Part shown: positions 16,042-24,839 of the stretch, one piece after another | Numbering within the stretch: the stretch's first letter is position 1 | Layout of the letters: each line of letters begins with the position of its first letter | Origin: an uncultured bacterium | GTDB taxonomy: Bacteria > Cyanobacteriota > Vampirovibrionia > Gastranaerophilales > Gastranaerophilaceae | Direction: 5' to 3' | DNA length: 64,000 nt | NCBI GenBank assembly: GCA_947073645.1 | Contig: CAMTMK010000007.1 | Location: 16,353 to 80,352, forward strand | Notes under the pieces: generated by a model | What the model saw: only the letters and a program-made list of their open reading frames with translations | Database searches by the model: none | What the model was told of the DNA's origin: nothing | Translations under genes and position numbers: made by a program

Positions 16042-17018
16042 GCTTTTTTCTCATCTTTATTGAAAACATTACTCAAATTAGGTTCAACAACTTTTTTGAT
16101 TACAACCTTTTCAACAAAATGGTCAATAGGCTTAATTGCAATACCCAATGCAACAAAACCTCCTAATGTTTTTAACATTTTAGACTTAGTCATTTTACTT
16201 TTTTGGAATTTTTTGATGATATCTTCAGAAGCATCTCTTAAGAAAGTTGCTTTATAATCAGGGTCTTTAGCATATTTTTCTTTAAGTTTACCGAATTTTC
16301 TCCACATTTTGTCCGAAAATTCTTTAGGTCTTCTTCCATTCATCAAATCGTCATACATTCTGAACATAGAATCAATATTTTCATCTGCAAATTTTAAAAC
16401 TTTATCCTTATGCGACATTGCAATTGCTTCAGGATGACGAGAAGTAAAGATTGCATCTGTTATAAATTTAATTGGATTTTTAATCTTGTGTTCTCGGATT
16501 AATTTTTCACGTTTAGTAGTGAAAGATTCAACAAAATGATCTTTAAATTCTTGTCTTTTATTTGTAAACTTACCAAAATGTCTTCTGCTGTTAAACTCAT
16601 CAATAAAGTTAATAACTTCTTCCTGAGTTTGAAGCGTAAGTCCTGTTTTTCCCATAGAACCCATTACAGAAGCTGTTTTTTGACCTGCAATAACAGCGGC
16701 TGTCGGCAGAACTACACTTGCAAGAAGCTGAAATATTGCCTGTTCTGTACCTCTTTGAGCATTAGGATCATATGATGTTTTCTCATTTTTATATTTGTCA
16801 TAAATATCAGCCCCAAAATACAACATGGCAGGAAACCATAGTAATACACCTGCTTTTGGAGCAATCTCACTCAAAGCTGCTCCAAGCTCATTTGTATACG
16901 CAAGACCTCGTACAGGCCAATTCATTAACGGGTCTGCATACTTTTTGTCTTTCTTATTTTGCTCGCCTGTAAATTTTGGTGCAGACGCGCCGATATTATA
17001 GGGGGCTAGTTTCAACAA
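16038..17018 (-). CDS. lineage-type membrane protein (~326 aa), paralogue family member
   Basis: Not recognised. The N-terminus has a KFTGEQ motif, then two hydrophobic stretches (APKAGVLLWFPAMLYFG and QAIFQLLASVVLPTAAVIAG), a charged helical middle, and a weakly hydrophobic C-terminal segment. YDPNAQRGTEQAIFQ aligns with the A-x-x-R-E-type motif of the proteins at 49153, 49734 and 51904. The start is uncertain. TTG 17033 has no ribosome binding site, whereas TTG 17018 has GGAG nine bases upstream, so I use 17018. The 3' end overlaps the convergent YhcH gene by four bases. Confidence 0.65.
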   Translation of the reverse strand: MLKLAPYNIGASAPKFTGEQNKKDKKYADPLMNWPVRGLAYTNELGAALSEIAPKAGVLLWFPAMLYFGADIYDKYKNEKTSYDPNAQRGTEQAIFQLLASVVLPTAAVIAGQKTASVMGSMGKTGLTLQTQEEVINFIDEFNSRRHFGKFTNKRQEFKDHFVESFTTKREKLIREHKIKNPIKFITDAIFTSRHPEAIAMSHKDKVLKFADENIDSMFRMYDDLMNGRRPKEFSDKMWRKFGKLKEKYAKDPDYKATFLRDASEDIIKKFQKSKMTKSKMLKTLGGFVALGIAIKPIDHFVEKVVIKKVVEPNLSNVFNKDEKKA

Positions 17019-17038
17019 TTTAATTTTCTCCAAGTCTG

Positions 17039-17896
17039 TTACTTATTATAATATATTTCTTCAACCAGGGCAAGTATTCGGCTGATAAATCTTCTGTAAG
17101 CGGCTCTGTCAGCTTCACCGGATAAAATTATATCAGCCTTCATCGCTGTCGGATGAATATGCGTAATCGCTTTATCTGAGGCATTTTTATAGACTTCATC
17201 AGCAGAATCTCCCAAGCCTCTTTCTTCTGCTCTTTTATAAAATCTTTCTTTTTGAGCGTGAGTCGAAACATCTACATAAATCTTAAAATCAAATGCATCA
17301 ACAACTTTTTCGGTTAATGTAAACAAACCTTCAGAAATAATTATCTTAGAAGGTTTTGCAAGTTTAACATTATCAGTCCTTATTGCTGTTCCAGACATAT
17401 CATATTCCGGCAGATAAACAGCTTCGCCATATACAAGAGTTTTGATATGCTTTTTCATCAGTTCCAATTCTAAAGCTTCTGGAACATCCAAATCATAGTG
17501 TTTAGCAAACTCTGCAAAACTGCCTGCTTTTTTAACCATATCTGAACGATCATAATAATAATCGTCTGTATTAATTCTTGTAATTGCATCATTTATAGAA
17601 TACTCATTTGCAAATTTTTGAATTGTATCTATAACATCATATGCAATTGTTGATTTACCGCTTGCTGTTTCACCTGCAATACCAATCGAACATGACCTTG
17701 TAATAGCACCTGACAAAAACAAAGCCATTTTGTGTATAGCAGCCGGTTTAACTTTACGGAATATCGAATTAGGTGAATTTAATTCTTCAGAAAATATTTG
17801 TTTTAACCTTTTTTCAATATAAAAACAAAGGTTTGTTTCGGACTGTAGAAAACTTTTTGTATTCTGAATTTCGTTACGAGTTAAAGTATTTTGCAA
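17039..17896 (-). CDS. uridine kinase/phosphoribulokinase-like ATPase
   Basis: A P-loop kinase of the uridine kinase/PRK superfamily. Walker A GETASGKSTIA, then RINTDDYYYDRSDM (DxDxFY-like substrate loop), YDLDVPEALE, PSKIIISEGLFTL (Walker B region) and a lid with RFYKRAEERG. It is longer than classical uridine kinase, with an unmatched helical N-terminus of about 75 residues. It may phosphorylate a nucleoside or another sugar alcohol. The start is probably TTG 17896, which has AAAAGGA nine bases upstream; TTG 17914 has no such site. Confidence 0.8.
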   Translation of the reverse strand: MQNTLTRNEIQNTKSFLQSETNLCFYIEKRLKQIFSEELNSPNSIFRKVKPAAIHKMALFLSGAITRSCSIGIAGETASGKSTIAYDVIDTIQKFANEYSINDAITRINTDDYYYDRSDMVKKAGSFAEFAKHYDLDVPEALELELMKKHIKTLVYGEAVYLPEYDMSGTAIRTDNVKLAKPSKIIISEGLFTLTEKVVDAFDFKIYVDVSTHAQKERFYKRAEERGLGDSADEVYKNASDKAITHIHPTAMKADIILSGEADRAAYRRFISRILALVEEIYYNK

Positions 17897-18008
17897 TTTG
17901 TAAATCCTTTTCAACTATATAAAAAATAAACAAAAAATTTTTTGTCATTTCTTTAATATGTTACCAAAAAAATTTACAAAAACTACAAAGTATGTATAAA
18001 TGTAAATC

Positions 18009-18037
18009 TTGCATATTAAATAAAAATGTTTTATAAT
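18009..18037 (+). promoter_or_regulatory. promoter, predicted leaderless
   Basis: TTGCAT (18009-18014), 17 bases, TATAAT (18032-18037), six bases, ATG at 18044. There is no Shine-Dalgarno. Confidence 0.7.
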
Positions 18038-18043
18038 ATAAAT

Positions 18044-18502
18044 ATGGATTATAAAAAACTTTGTTTTATTTTAATTGGTGTTTTGGTTTTATTACTCGCA
18101 GGTTATGGGATTTACAGCTACAAAGTAACCCAAACAAAAATCGCAGAACAAAATATTTGTGCAGATGATGAATTAATTGCAAGATTAATTGTTCAAAATT
18201 CTAACCCGTTCAGTAAGTTTAAATTTATCAAAAAACGTAATAGTGACTGTGAGGTACTTCTGGTTACAAACAAACCGGAGGCACAAGAAAATAAAAATGA
18301 AGAATTTTGTCCTGTTCTTGATGCTTCAACAAATTCTGTAAGCATGCTTATATACACATATGTAAATGATATGTATGACAGAGAATCTGCTTCAAAAGAA
18401 TTAAAGAAAATAGTTCCATTGATGACTCCATACGACTATTGTCCTCAATATTTTAACAATATGATTACGCTTGTCAAAATAAAAAAACGTTTAGGCTTAT
18501 AG
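18044..18502 (+). CDS. single-span membrane-anchored protein, unknown
   Basis: The protein is 152 residues with one N-terminal hydrophobic segment (LCFILIGVLVLLLAGYGIYSY) and an extracytoplasmic domain holding four or five spaced cysteines (ICADD, SDCEV, EFCPV, DYCPQ) that could form disulfides. Not recognised. I prefer ATG 18044 over ATG 18026, because 18026 lies between the -35 and -10 boxes. A separate promoter serves the following histidine kinase. Confidence 0.6.
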   Translation: MDYKKLCFILIGVLVLLLAGYGIYSYKVTQTKIAEQNICADDELIARLIVQNSNPFSKFKFIKKRNSDCEVLLVTNKPEAQENKNEEFCPVLDASTNSVSMLIYTYVNDMYDRESASKELKKIVPLMTPYDYCPQYFNNMITLVKIKKRLGL

Positions 18503-18505
18503 TCT

Positions 18506-18534
18506 ATTGCCAAAACAAGGGAACTGATGTACAA
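18506..18534 (+). promoter_or_regulatory. sigma70-type promoter of histidine kinase gene
   Basis: TTGCCA (18506-18511), 17 bases, TACAAT (18529-18534). A short leader follows with GAGG before ATG 18554. Confidence 0.6.
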
Positions 18535-18553
18535 TGCTTCTTGAGGTAAATTT

Positions 18554-19261
18554 ATGTCAAGAAGTTCCGAAGGTTTAAAAGAAAAAGAACTGTTTTTTGC
18601 AACGCTTGCACATGATTTAAAAAATCCTGTTCAGGCTCAGCTTTTGAGCTTAAAAATGCTGGCTAACGGCGATTTTGGAAAACTAAATTCCAAACAAAAA
18701 GATATGATTAATATCATTTTAGAATCTTCAAACTATATGCATATCATGCTTCAATCAATTCTCAACTCATACAAATTCGATAACGGAATTATATTTCTGG
18801 ATAAAAAAGAATTTTCTGTAAATGAATTAATACAAAATTGTATAAATGAAGTAAAAAGTTTTGCAGAAAGCAAAAATATTAAAATAACACATAAATCCAG
18901 TGAAATAAAACTTTTTGCTGACGCTATACACTTACGCAGAGTAATTTCCAACTTATTAAACAACTCAATCATTTACTCATTTAAAGACAGTGATTTAATT
19001 ATATCCGTTACAAGCACCAATACAGATATTATATTCTGCATTGAAAATAATAGTCCGGAAATTCCGGAAGAAATTAAAGAGCATATTTTTGAAAAATATG
19101 TATCAGGCGCCCCAACAGGTATCGGGCTGGGCCTATATTTTTCTAAACGGGTTGTTGAAGCTCACAACGGCAAAATATACCTCGAAGGCAATGGTACTTC
19201 CAATAAATTTTCATTTGAAATACCCATAAAAAATCTAGACCAAGCATCAATTGACTGGTAA
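18554..19261 (+). CDS. orphan cytoplasmic sensor histidine kinase
   Basis: 235 residues with only the two kinase domains. The HisKA helix has LAHDLKNPVQAQ (phospho-acceptor His20). The HATPase domain has an N box (VISNLLNNSIIYS) and a G2 box (GIGLGLYFSKRVVEAHNG). The G1 region reads CIENNSPEIPEE, lacking the usual DxGxG. There is no transmembrane or sensor domain, so it must be soluble and take its signal through a partner. No response regulator lies next to it. The start has GAGG seven bases upstream. Confidence 0.85.
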   Translation: MSRSSEGLKEKELFFATLAHDLKNPVQAQLLSLKMLANGDFGKLNSKQKDMINIILESSNYMHIMLQSILNSYKFDNGIIFLDKKEFSVNELIQNCINEVKSFAESKNIKITHKSSEIKLFADAIHLRRVISNLLNNSIIYSFKDSDLIISVTSTNTDIIFCIENNSPEIPEEIKEHIFEKYVSGAPTGIGLGLYFSKRVVEAHNGKIYLEGNGTSNKFSFEIPIKNLDQASIDW

Positions 19262-19263
19262 AA

Positions 19264-19338
19264 TTAATCTATTATTTCAAACAAATCATTTAATGTGCAA
19301 TCCAAAGCTCTGCACAAATTTTCCAATATTACATAAGT
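19264..19338 (-). pseudogene. C-terminal remnant of an XRE-family (Cro/CI-type) HTH regulator
   Basis: On the minus strand about 24 codons ending at TAA 19266-19264 read YVILENLCRALDC then TLNDLFEIID. This is the usual C-terminal helix pattern of small XRE repressors (ENLCKALxCxxNDLFE). Upstream of it there is only the terminator hairpin and then tRNA-Leu, with no start codon, so the rest of the gene is gone. It could be chance similarity, but the match runs across the whole piece. Confidence 0.45.
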
Positions 19339-19344
19339 GTAGAT

Positions 19345-19375
19345 AAAAAGAGGTACTTATCTAGTACCTCTTTTT
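19345..19375. terminator. bidirectional hairpin terminator
   Basis: AAAAAGAGGTACT (19345-19357) pairs perfectly with AGTACCTCTTTTT (19363-19375). It separates the rightward histidine kinase from the leftward tRNA-Leu. Confidence 0.88.
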
Positions 19376-19378
19376 ATT

Positions 19379-19462
19379 TGCCGAAGGCCGGACTCGAACC
19401 GGCACGTGGTTGCCCACACAAGATTTTGAGTCTAGCACGTCTACCAATTTCATCACTTCGGC
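19379..19462 (-). tRNA. tRNA-Leu (anticodon CAA)
   Basis: The minus strand starts GCCGAAGTGATGAAATTGG. The acceptor GCCGAAG pairs with CTTCGGC. The anticodon loop CTCAAAA gives CAA, there is a long variable arm as in class II tRNAs, and the T arm has GGTTCGAGTCC. CCA is not encoded. It reads UUG codons. Confidence 0.95.
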
Positions 19463-19613
19463 ATATTTAATTGTTACTACTTTATAATAACAGAAACATT
19501 TTAAATTTCAAATATTATTTTAAAATTTTTTTTATTAATCTTTTTTGCCACACTACGATTGATTAAATCCACATTATTGCATTTTAAAATTTTTTCATTA
19601 AGAGGATTTATAT

Positions 19614-20381
19614 ATGAGAATTTTATTTATCATGCTTTTATTTTTAACACTTCCTGTTCAAGCACAAGTCATGGAAGGCGGAGTTTCAAAAATCGGGGAC
19701 GTAAGCAGAATTGTCGACACTGATACAAATATGCCTGTATCAGGTGCAAAAGTAAGCCTTCCAAAACAGAATTATACAACATATACTGACAATAATGGAA
19801 TATTCAACCTTAAAGCTGATGTAAAAGACAGCTCTGTTTTATCTGTAGAAAAAAAGGGCTACAGACCATTTTCACTCACTATAAATGAAAAACTCGCAAG
19901 CCAGCCTCTAGTTTTGGGGATTGAAAAAAGTAACGTTCAAGATATCGTAATTTCCACAGAAATGTTTCACCTGGGGGATGATAATTTTTCAGAAGCTTCT
20001 GCAAATTCAGCAGAGTTTAAAGGCAAATCAATAGGACCGTTCTATTCAAAAACCTTTATGATGGCAGCAAATGCACTTTCCAAAAGCAATTATCTTGTAA
20101 TAGGCTCTATAATAGGGGTTGATACGCTTATGGCACGTTCTATGAGGCAGAATTCAATAGTTAATTCTTTTGCAAGTCCGCCTGAAGTTTATTTTAACGG
20201 CAAAAAAATCGCAGAAATTCAGCTTAATGGCGACGGACAACGTATCAAACTTCCCAACAATCTTTTACGTGCAGGTCAAATGAATGAAATTACAATTAAA
20301 ACAGGGCACAATCTCAAACAAACTGCATATATTGATTACGATGACATTGAATTTATGAATTTGTCAGTACAGTCTGAATAA
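19614..20381 (+). CDS. exported protein with carboxypeptidase-regulatory-like domain
   Basis: 255 residues with a signal peptide (LFIMLLFLTLPVQAQ). Residues about 30-95 form a CarboxypepD_reg/CnaB-like beta sandwich (GAKVSLPKQNYTTYTDNNGIF, LSVEKKGYRPFSL). The C-terminal half has IKLPNNLLRAGQMNEITIKTG, which resembles a carbohydrate-binding-type beta sandwich. It probably acts at the cell surface or in the periplasm, but the ligand is unknown. AGAGG precedes the start. It is a stand-alone gene between tRNA-Leu and a leftward gene. Confidence 0.7.
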   Translation: MRILFIMLLFLTLPVQAQVMEGGVSKIGDVSRIVDTDTNMPVSGAKVSLPKQNYTTYTDNNGIFNLKADVKDSSVLSVEKKGYRPFSLTINEKLASQPLVLGIEKSNVQDIVISTEMFHLGDDNFSEASANSAEFKGKSIGPFYSKTFMMAANALSKSNYLVIGSIIGVDTLMARSMRQNSIVNSFASPPEVYFNGKKIAEIQLNGDGQRIKLPNNLLRAGQMNEITIKTGHNLKQTAYIDYDDIEFMNLSVQSE

Positions 20382-20387
20382 TAAAAA

Positions 20388-20408
20388 ACGACTTTGGGTA
20401 AAAGTCGT
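20388..20408 (-). terminator. terminator for the leftward gene at 20482
   Basis: ACGACTTT (20388-20395) pairs with AAAGTCGT (20401-20408). On the minus strand it is followed by a T run. It also lies just past the rightward gene ending at 20381. Confidence 0.7.
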
Positions 20409-20481
20409 AGGGAAAAAAGGAAACAAAAATATATATTGAAGCGTAAGGCTTCGTAAAATCTTATTAAAATGTCTGCGTTCA

Positions 20482-21576
20482 TTAACCAAATGTTTTGAAT
20501 GTAGATTCTGTGTTCTTTTCAATAACTTTTTGAACTGCATCCATTTCTGTTTGAATTGCTGCTTGTTCTGTATCTAACTGTTTCAAGCGTAATTCAAGGT
20601 TTTTATCTTCTGATTGAATAATTTCGATTTTAGAGTTAATTTCTTGAATAGATTGATCGTATTGATATTTATCATATTCATACTGATTCATCGCATCGTC
20701 ATATTTAGCCTGATCTGTAAGAGTATTTGTTGTTACAGCGTATGTAACTTCATCAGCTTCACCCGGTTTTAAGGTTACACTGACTAAACGTCCTGTAGCA
20801 TCTTGTTCAAATCTTGCTTGAATACCTTTTATTTCTTCAGTTTCCTGAGCTGAACCAACAGTATAATTTTTAATGTAATTTAAAGAAGTACCTGTTTCAT
20901 TGTATTCTGCTTTATCAAGAACATCTCTTTTTACAAAAGTCGGTTTCCATGTTTTAGCGGAAGTGTTGTACGTATATCTTACTTCCCAGCCTTTTTCAGG
21001 TGTTCCGTATTTTGTATTGAGCATAGTTACATATTCATCTTCTTCTTTTTCTAATTGATCTAATTGATCTTTTGACAAAGTGCTTAAATATTCGTCTCTA
21101 TAAATTATATCATTGCCTTCTTTATCTTGACCGATAACTTCGCCTGCATATCTGCCTTCAGCATCTCTTGGAATAGCTTCTCCAAGTTTTCTCAATTTTT
21201 TAGCACCAACATAATAAAGATTATCATCAACTGTTGCGCCTTCTGTTTTTGTATAAAGTGTAGGGGTAGCGTCAACTACGGCAAAATCATTTGTCCAGGT
21301 TGATGTATAACTGATTTCATATAAACCGTCCTGTTTTGCAATCATAGTTGAAATTGAATTGCTCAAAGCGCCATCTTTGAATGTATAAACTGTTTTAGTA
21401 AAATCTGCAACTGACGGAGGAACTGGTACTGACATACCAAGAAGCTGGTTGTAGTAGTTAGCAGATTGGTTAGACAAAGTCGTTCTTTGCTGGTTGATCT
21501 GCTGACCTTCATATTCGGTATTTGTTTTTCTTGCAGTCAAGCCCAAAAAGCGTGCCTGCGAAGCTGCCATACCCAT
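20482..21576 (-). CDS. MGMAASQAR-type lineage protein (364 aa), unknown
   Basis: The N-terminus MGMAASQARFLGLTARK is followed by EYEGQQINQQRTTLSNQSA, a helix with Gln/Asn heptads. The middle is a beta-rich Thr/Asp-rich domain. The last 70 residues are a coiled coil ending in STFKTFG. There is no classical signal peptide. Helical termini around a variable beta core recall flagellin- or filament-like proteins, but I cannot assign it. I recall similar N-termini in hypothetical proteins of Vampirovibrionia, without a known function. Its upstream region has an extended -10 (TGGTACAAT) and an AAAGGAA ribosome binding site. Confidence 0.6.
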   Translation of the reverse strand: MGMAASQARFLGLTARKTNTEYEGQQINQQRTTLSNQSANYYNQLLGMSVPVPPSVADFTKTVYTFKDGALSNSISTMIAKQDGLYEISYTSTWTNDFAVVDATPTLYTKTEGATVDDNLYYVGAKKLRKLGEAIPRDAEGRYAGEVIGQDKEGNDIIYRDEYLSTLSKDQLDQLEKEEDEYVTMLNTKYGTPEKGWEVRYTYNTSAKTWKPTFVKRDVLDKAEYNETGTSLNYIKNYTVGSAQETEEIKGIQARFEQDATGRLVSVTLKPGEADEVTYAVTTNTLTDQAKYDDAMNQYEYDKYQYDQSIQEINSKIEIIQSEDKNLELRLKQLDTEQAAIQTEMDAVQKVIEKNTESTFKTFG

Positions 21577-21719
21577 GACCTGCGTTCCTTTCGTTTTTGT
21601 TTCCTTATGTTTTTTATTACGGCAACATTACAGGAAATCTTTAATTATTGTACCAGAAAAGTTAACATTTCGTTACAAAAGTCATACGTATGGAGGAGGT
21701 AAAATCGTCAAAATCAATT

Positions 21720-22940
21720 CTATAGAGTAGCTTTCAGGCGATTAATAACAAATTCCAAAGCCCCCTGCTGTTGTTCAAAAATTGTTTTACAATCATCACA
21801 TGCTTTTGCGTAAAATTCTTTATCCGATAGAAGTTTGCGCATGTAATCCGTTAATTCTTGAGGAGTTTTAACCACTCTGCCAGCATCTGATTGAGTTAAA
21901 AGCCAATAAATATCTTTAAAGTTGTGAATTGACGGACCTGAAATCGCAGGTTTTTCATAAACAACAGCTTCCAACGGATTATGACCGCCAGTTTTGTTAA
22001 AACTTCCGCCGATAAAAGCAAAGTCGCAGATTTGATATATTTTGCTGAGTTCGCCCAATGTATTTAAAATCACTATGTCATTTTTATCAAATCTATCATT
22101 ATTTGAGCGCAAGCCATAAGGCAAACCTGTTTTTTCGACAAGTGATTTAACCTCTGCTTCTCTTGTCAAATGACGTGGAGCAAGAAGCAATTTTATATCA
22201 GGAAAATCTTTTTTAAGTTTGCAAAAAGTATTAAGAACAATTTCGTCTTCCCCTTTATGAGTACTTCCTGCAATAATAATCCTGCCTTCACCCAAATCAA
22301 AATCTGCCTGCACCTTTTTAACATCAAATTTAAGATTTCTCATCACTTGAGTTTTATCTGACGGTGCACCTATCTTTATAAATTTTTCATTATCCTGTTC
22401 GCTTTGTGTAAAAATACCCGCATAATTTTTAAATAAACCTTTAAAGAAAGGTGTTAATAAGCGGTATGAGCGGTATGTACTGTCTGAAATTCTTCCGTTA
22501 ATTACAAAAAGCGGAATATTTTTCTTTTTGCAATAATGAGCAAATGTCGGCCAGAGTTCTGTTTCTGCAATCAAGACAACATCAGGGTTAATTTTATTTA
22601 AAAATGATTTAACACAAAAAGTTATATCAAGCGGGAAATATGTAATAAAATCTGCAACCCCTTCAAATTTTTTCATTGCAATTTCCTGCCCTGTTTTTGT
22701 ACCTGTCGTAACTACAAGTTTGCAATCAGGAAAAATCTCCTTCGTCTTCTTGATTAAATTTTCAAGCGCAATAACTTCACCAACAGAAACGCCATGATAC
22801 ATAATAACTTTTCCATCTAAATTCGGCGTATCAAATTTACCAAATTTCTCCAATGGCAAAGCCTTACCTTTAACAGCTCTAATCAATGCATACACAGGCA
22901 AAATTGCCAAAAATATTATGGTCGAAAAAATTCTATACAT
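21720..22940 (-). CDS. waaA: 3-deoxy-D-manno-octulosonic acid transferase WaaA (KdtA)
   Basis: A GT30 inner-membrane enzyme adding Kdo to lipid IVA. It has an N-terminal membrane anchor (IFSTIIFLAILPVYALI), then YHGVSVGE with the catalytic Glu55, TTGTKTGQEIA, AETELWPTFAHYC, INGRISDSTYRSYR, AGSTHKGEDE and GGHNPLEAVVYEKP. The 406-residue length is usual. Its start overlaps the stop of the phosphoesterase gene by one base. With lpxI, lpxB and the LptD-like gene it completes the LPS evidence. Confidence 0.95.
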   Translation of the reverse strand: MYRIFSTIIFLAILPVYALIRAVKGKALPLEKFGKFDTPNLDGKVIMYHGVSVGEVIALENLIKKTKEIFPDCKLVVTTGTKTGQEIAMKKFEGVADFITYFPLDITFCVKSFLNKINPDVVLIAETELWPTFAHYCKKKNIPLFVINGRISDSTYRSYRLLTPFFKGLFKNYAGIFTQSEQDNEKFIKIGAPSDKTQVMRNLKFDVKKVQADFDLGEGRIIIAGSTHKGEDEIVLNTFCKLKKDFPDIKLLLAPRHLTREAEVKSLVEKTGLPYGLRSNNDRFDKNDIVILNTLGELSKIYQICDFAFIGGSFNKTGGHNPLEAVVYEKPAISGPSIHNFKDIYWLLTQSDAGRVVKTPQELTDYMRKLLSDKEFYAKACDDCKTIFEQQQGALEFVINRLKATL

Positions 22941-23674
22941 TAAACATGCCTCCGTGTTGGTTTTAAAATCATTTGAGCAAGAGCTTCACAACCGTCAAAA
23001 CCGCGTGCTTTCATAAATTCAGAAGCTGTTTCTCTGTCATAATCTACAAATCTGTGTTCCACAGAAAATCCGCCATTATTAAAATCTGCAACAACATAAC
23101 AGCTTTGCGGATTTTCAGTCATCGGACGTCCGACACTACCGACATTTACAAGGGTTTTTCTGCTATCGGTTTGATAACCGCAAGGAACATGCGTATGACC
23201 GCAAAAAATCAAATCAGCATCAACACCTTGCAAAATTTCTTCAATCTGCGCTAAAGGGACATCAGGCAGAATATCTTCATTGTTTCTGCGAGGCGAACCA
23301 TGAACCAAAAGAACTTTAATATCTTCAATTTCCAGTTCTTTTTGAGCAGGAAGATTTTTCAAATATTCTTTTTTATCTTCTTCCAAAATATTCACATCAT
23401 CCATAAGCGCGTTAGCCATAACCGGAAAAGCACTTTTCAACTTATCAACCGTTTCTTGTGAGTAATCACCAATAAGCTTATCTGTATTACCCTGAATTAC
23501 AGTCCAATTATCCTGACACCTTACAAAATCAATAACTTCTTTCGGCTGAGGACCTGCCATCGCAAGGTCGCCCAAACATAAAACTCTTTGACAACCCTGT
23601 TTTTTCATATCTTCCAAGACAGCTTCAAGTGCCTGCCAGTTTGCATGAATATCAGAAACAATTGCAACTCTCAT
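22940..23674 (-). CDS. metallophosphoesterase of the YfcE/MJ0936 type
   Basis: A calcineurin-like phosphodiesterase with the full metal set: SDIHANWQALEAV, GDLAMAGP, GNTDKL, LVHGSPRRN and FCGHTHVP. It is about 244 residues from ATG 23674, chosen because AAAGGAG lies seven bases upstream; longer versions run into the divergent ispG. The substrate is unknown; relatives hydrolyse cyclic nucleotides or bis-pNPP in vitro. It is co-transcribed with waaA. Confidence 0.88.
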   Translation of the reverse strand: MRVAIVSDIHANWQALEAVLEDMKKQGCQRVLCLGDLAMAGPQPKEVIDFVRCQDNWTVIQGNTDKLIGDYSQETVDKLKSAFPVMANALMDDVNILEEDKKEYLKNLPAQKELEIEDIKVLLVHGSPRRNNEDILPDVPLAQIEEILQGVDADLIFCGHTHVPCGYQTDSRKTLVNVGSVGRPMTENPQSCYVVADFNNGGFSVEHRFVDYDRETASEFMKARGFDGCEALAQMILKPTRRHV

Positions 23675-23703
23675 GATTTTCTCCTTTGTGTTATCATAAT
23701 CAT

Positions 23704-24759
23704 ATGATAAAAAGAAGAAAATCAAAAGAACTTTTAATAGGAAATGTAAAAATCGGCAACGGAGCACAAATAAGTGTTCAATCTATGTGTAATACCGATA
23801 CCAGAGATGTAAATGCTACATTAAACCAGATTAATGAACTTTCAGACAAAGGTTGTGAGCTTGTCAGACTTGCAGTTTTAAATCAGGATGCAGGAGAAGC
23901 GATTAAAGAAATCGTAAAAAAATCACCAGTCCCCTTAATTGCAGATATTCATTTTGACTATAAACTTGCAATTCAATGCATCAACAACGGTATTAACGCA
24001 CTTAGATTAAACCCCGGAAACATCGGAAAACGCGAGAATGTCGAAAAAGTCGTAACGCTTGCAAAGCAACAACAAATCCCTATCAGAATAGGCGTTAATG
24101 CAGGTTCTTTAGAAAAAGACCTTCAGGACAAAGACATCCCGTTGTCAGAAAAAATGGTTTTGAGTGCTTTAGGACACATCAAAATCCTTGAAGACTTAGA
24201 TTTTGATTTAATCAAAGTTTCATTGAAATCTTCCGATGTTTTAACAACAATCGAAGCATACCGCTCAATTGCGGACAAAATCCCGTATCCTTTACATCTC
24301 GGTGTAACTGAGGCAGGGACTTTACGAGGCGGTTTGATTAAATCTTCCGTAGGTTTAGGAACACTTCTTGCAGAAGGAATTGGCGATACAATAAGAGTTT
24401 CTTTGACAGAAAATCCGACAGAAGAAGTTACGGCTGGGTTTGATATCTTAAAAAGCTTGGGACTTCGTGAAGGCGGTGTAAATTTTATATCCTGCCCTAC
24501 TTGCGGAAGAACTCAAATTGATTTAATCGGATTAGCAAAAAAAGTTGAAGAAAAATTTAAAAACCTTGATAAACCAATTACAATTGCAACAATGGGATGT
24601 GCCGTTAACGGCCCAGGTGAAGCGCGTCATGCTGATTTCGGCATCGCAGGCGGTGTCGGAGAAGGTATTGTATTCAAAAAAGGCGAAATTATTGCAAAAG
24701 TTCCCGAAGACCAACTTCTTGAAAAATTAGAAGAAATTATAATAAAATCATACGAATAA
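23704..24759 (+). CDS. ispG: 4-hydroxy-3-methylbut-2-en-1-yl diphosphate synthase IspG
   Basis: An iron-sulfur enzyme of the methylerythritol phosphate isoprenoid route. The N-terminal barrel shows VQSMCNTDTRDV, PLIADIHFDYKLA, ALRLNPGNIG and IRIGVNAGSLE. The C-terminal cluster domain has SCPTCGR and MGCAVNGPGEARHADFGIAGG, giving three cysteines for the [4Fe-4S] cluster. It is 351 residues from ATG 23704. Only 29 bases separate it from the divergent phosphoesterase gene, and no Shine-Dalgarno is seen. TATCAT lies six bases before the ATG, but I find no convincing -35. Confidence 0.95.
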   Translation: MIKRRKSKELLIGNVKIGNGAQISVQSMCNTDTRDVNATLNQINELSDKGCELVRLAVLNQDAGEAIKEIVKKSPVPLIADIHFDYKLAIQCINNGINALRLNPGNIGKRENVEKVVTLAKQQQIPIRIGVNAGSLEKDLQDKDIPLSEKMVLSALGHIKILEDLDFDLIKVSLKSSDVLTTIEAYRSIADKIPYPLHLGVTEAGTLRGGLIKSSVGLGTLLAEGIGDTIRVSLTENPTEEVTAGFDILKSLGLREGGVNFISCPTCGRTQIDLIGLAKKVEEKFKNLDKPITIATMGCAVNGPGEARHADFGIAGGVGEGIVFKKGEIIAKVPEDQLLEKLEEIIIKSYE

Positions 24760-24796
24760 CATATGGCAGAAATTTTGTAAAGAATTTATAATATTT

Positions 24797-24824
24797 TTGT
24801 AACTGCTAAAAAATGTATTATAAT
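24797..24824 (+). promoter_or_regulatory. sigma70-type promoter
   Basis: TTGTAA (24797-24802), 16 bases, TATAAT (24819-24824). It serves the exported-protein to comEC cluster that begins at ATG 24840. Confidence 0.65.
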
Positions 24825-24839
24825 TACACTGAGGTGGAA

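Noticed and set aside
18026..18043. Upstream ATG (MFYNIN) for the membrane-anchored protein at 18044
   Set aside because: It lies between the -35 and -10 boxes of a near-perfect promoter and would not be in the transcript.
23662..23703. Leaderless promoter for ispG using TTGCAA at 23662-23667
   Set aside because: The spacer to any -10-like box near the ATG is about 24 bases, too long; listed only as uncertain.
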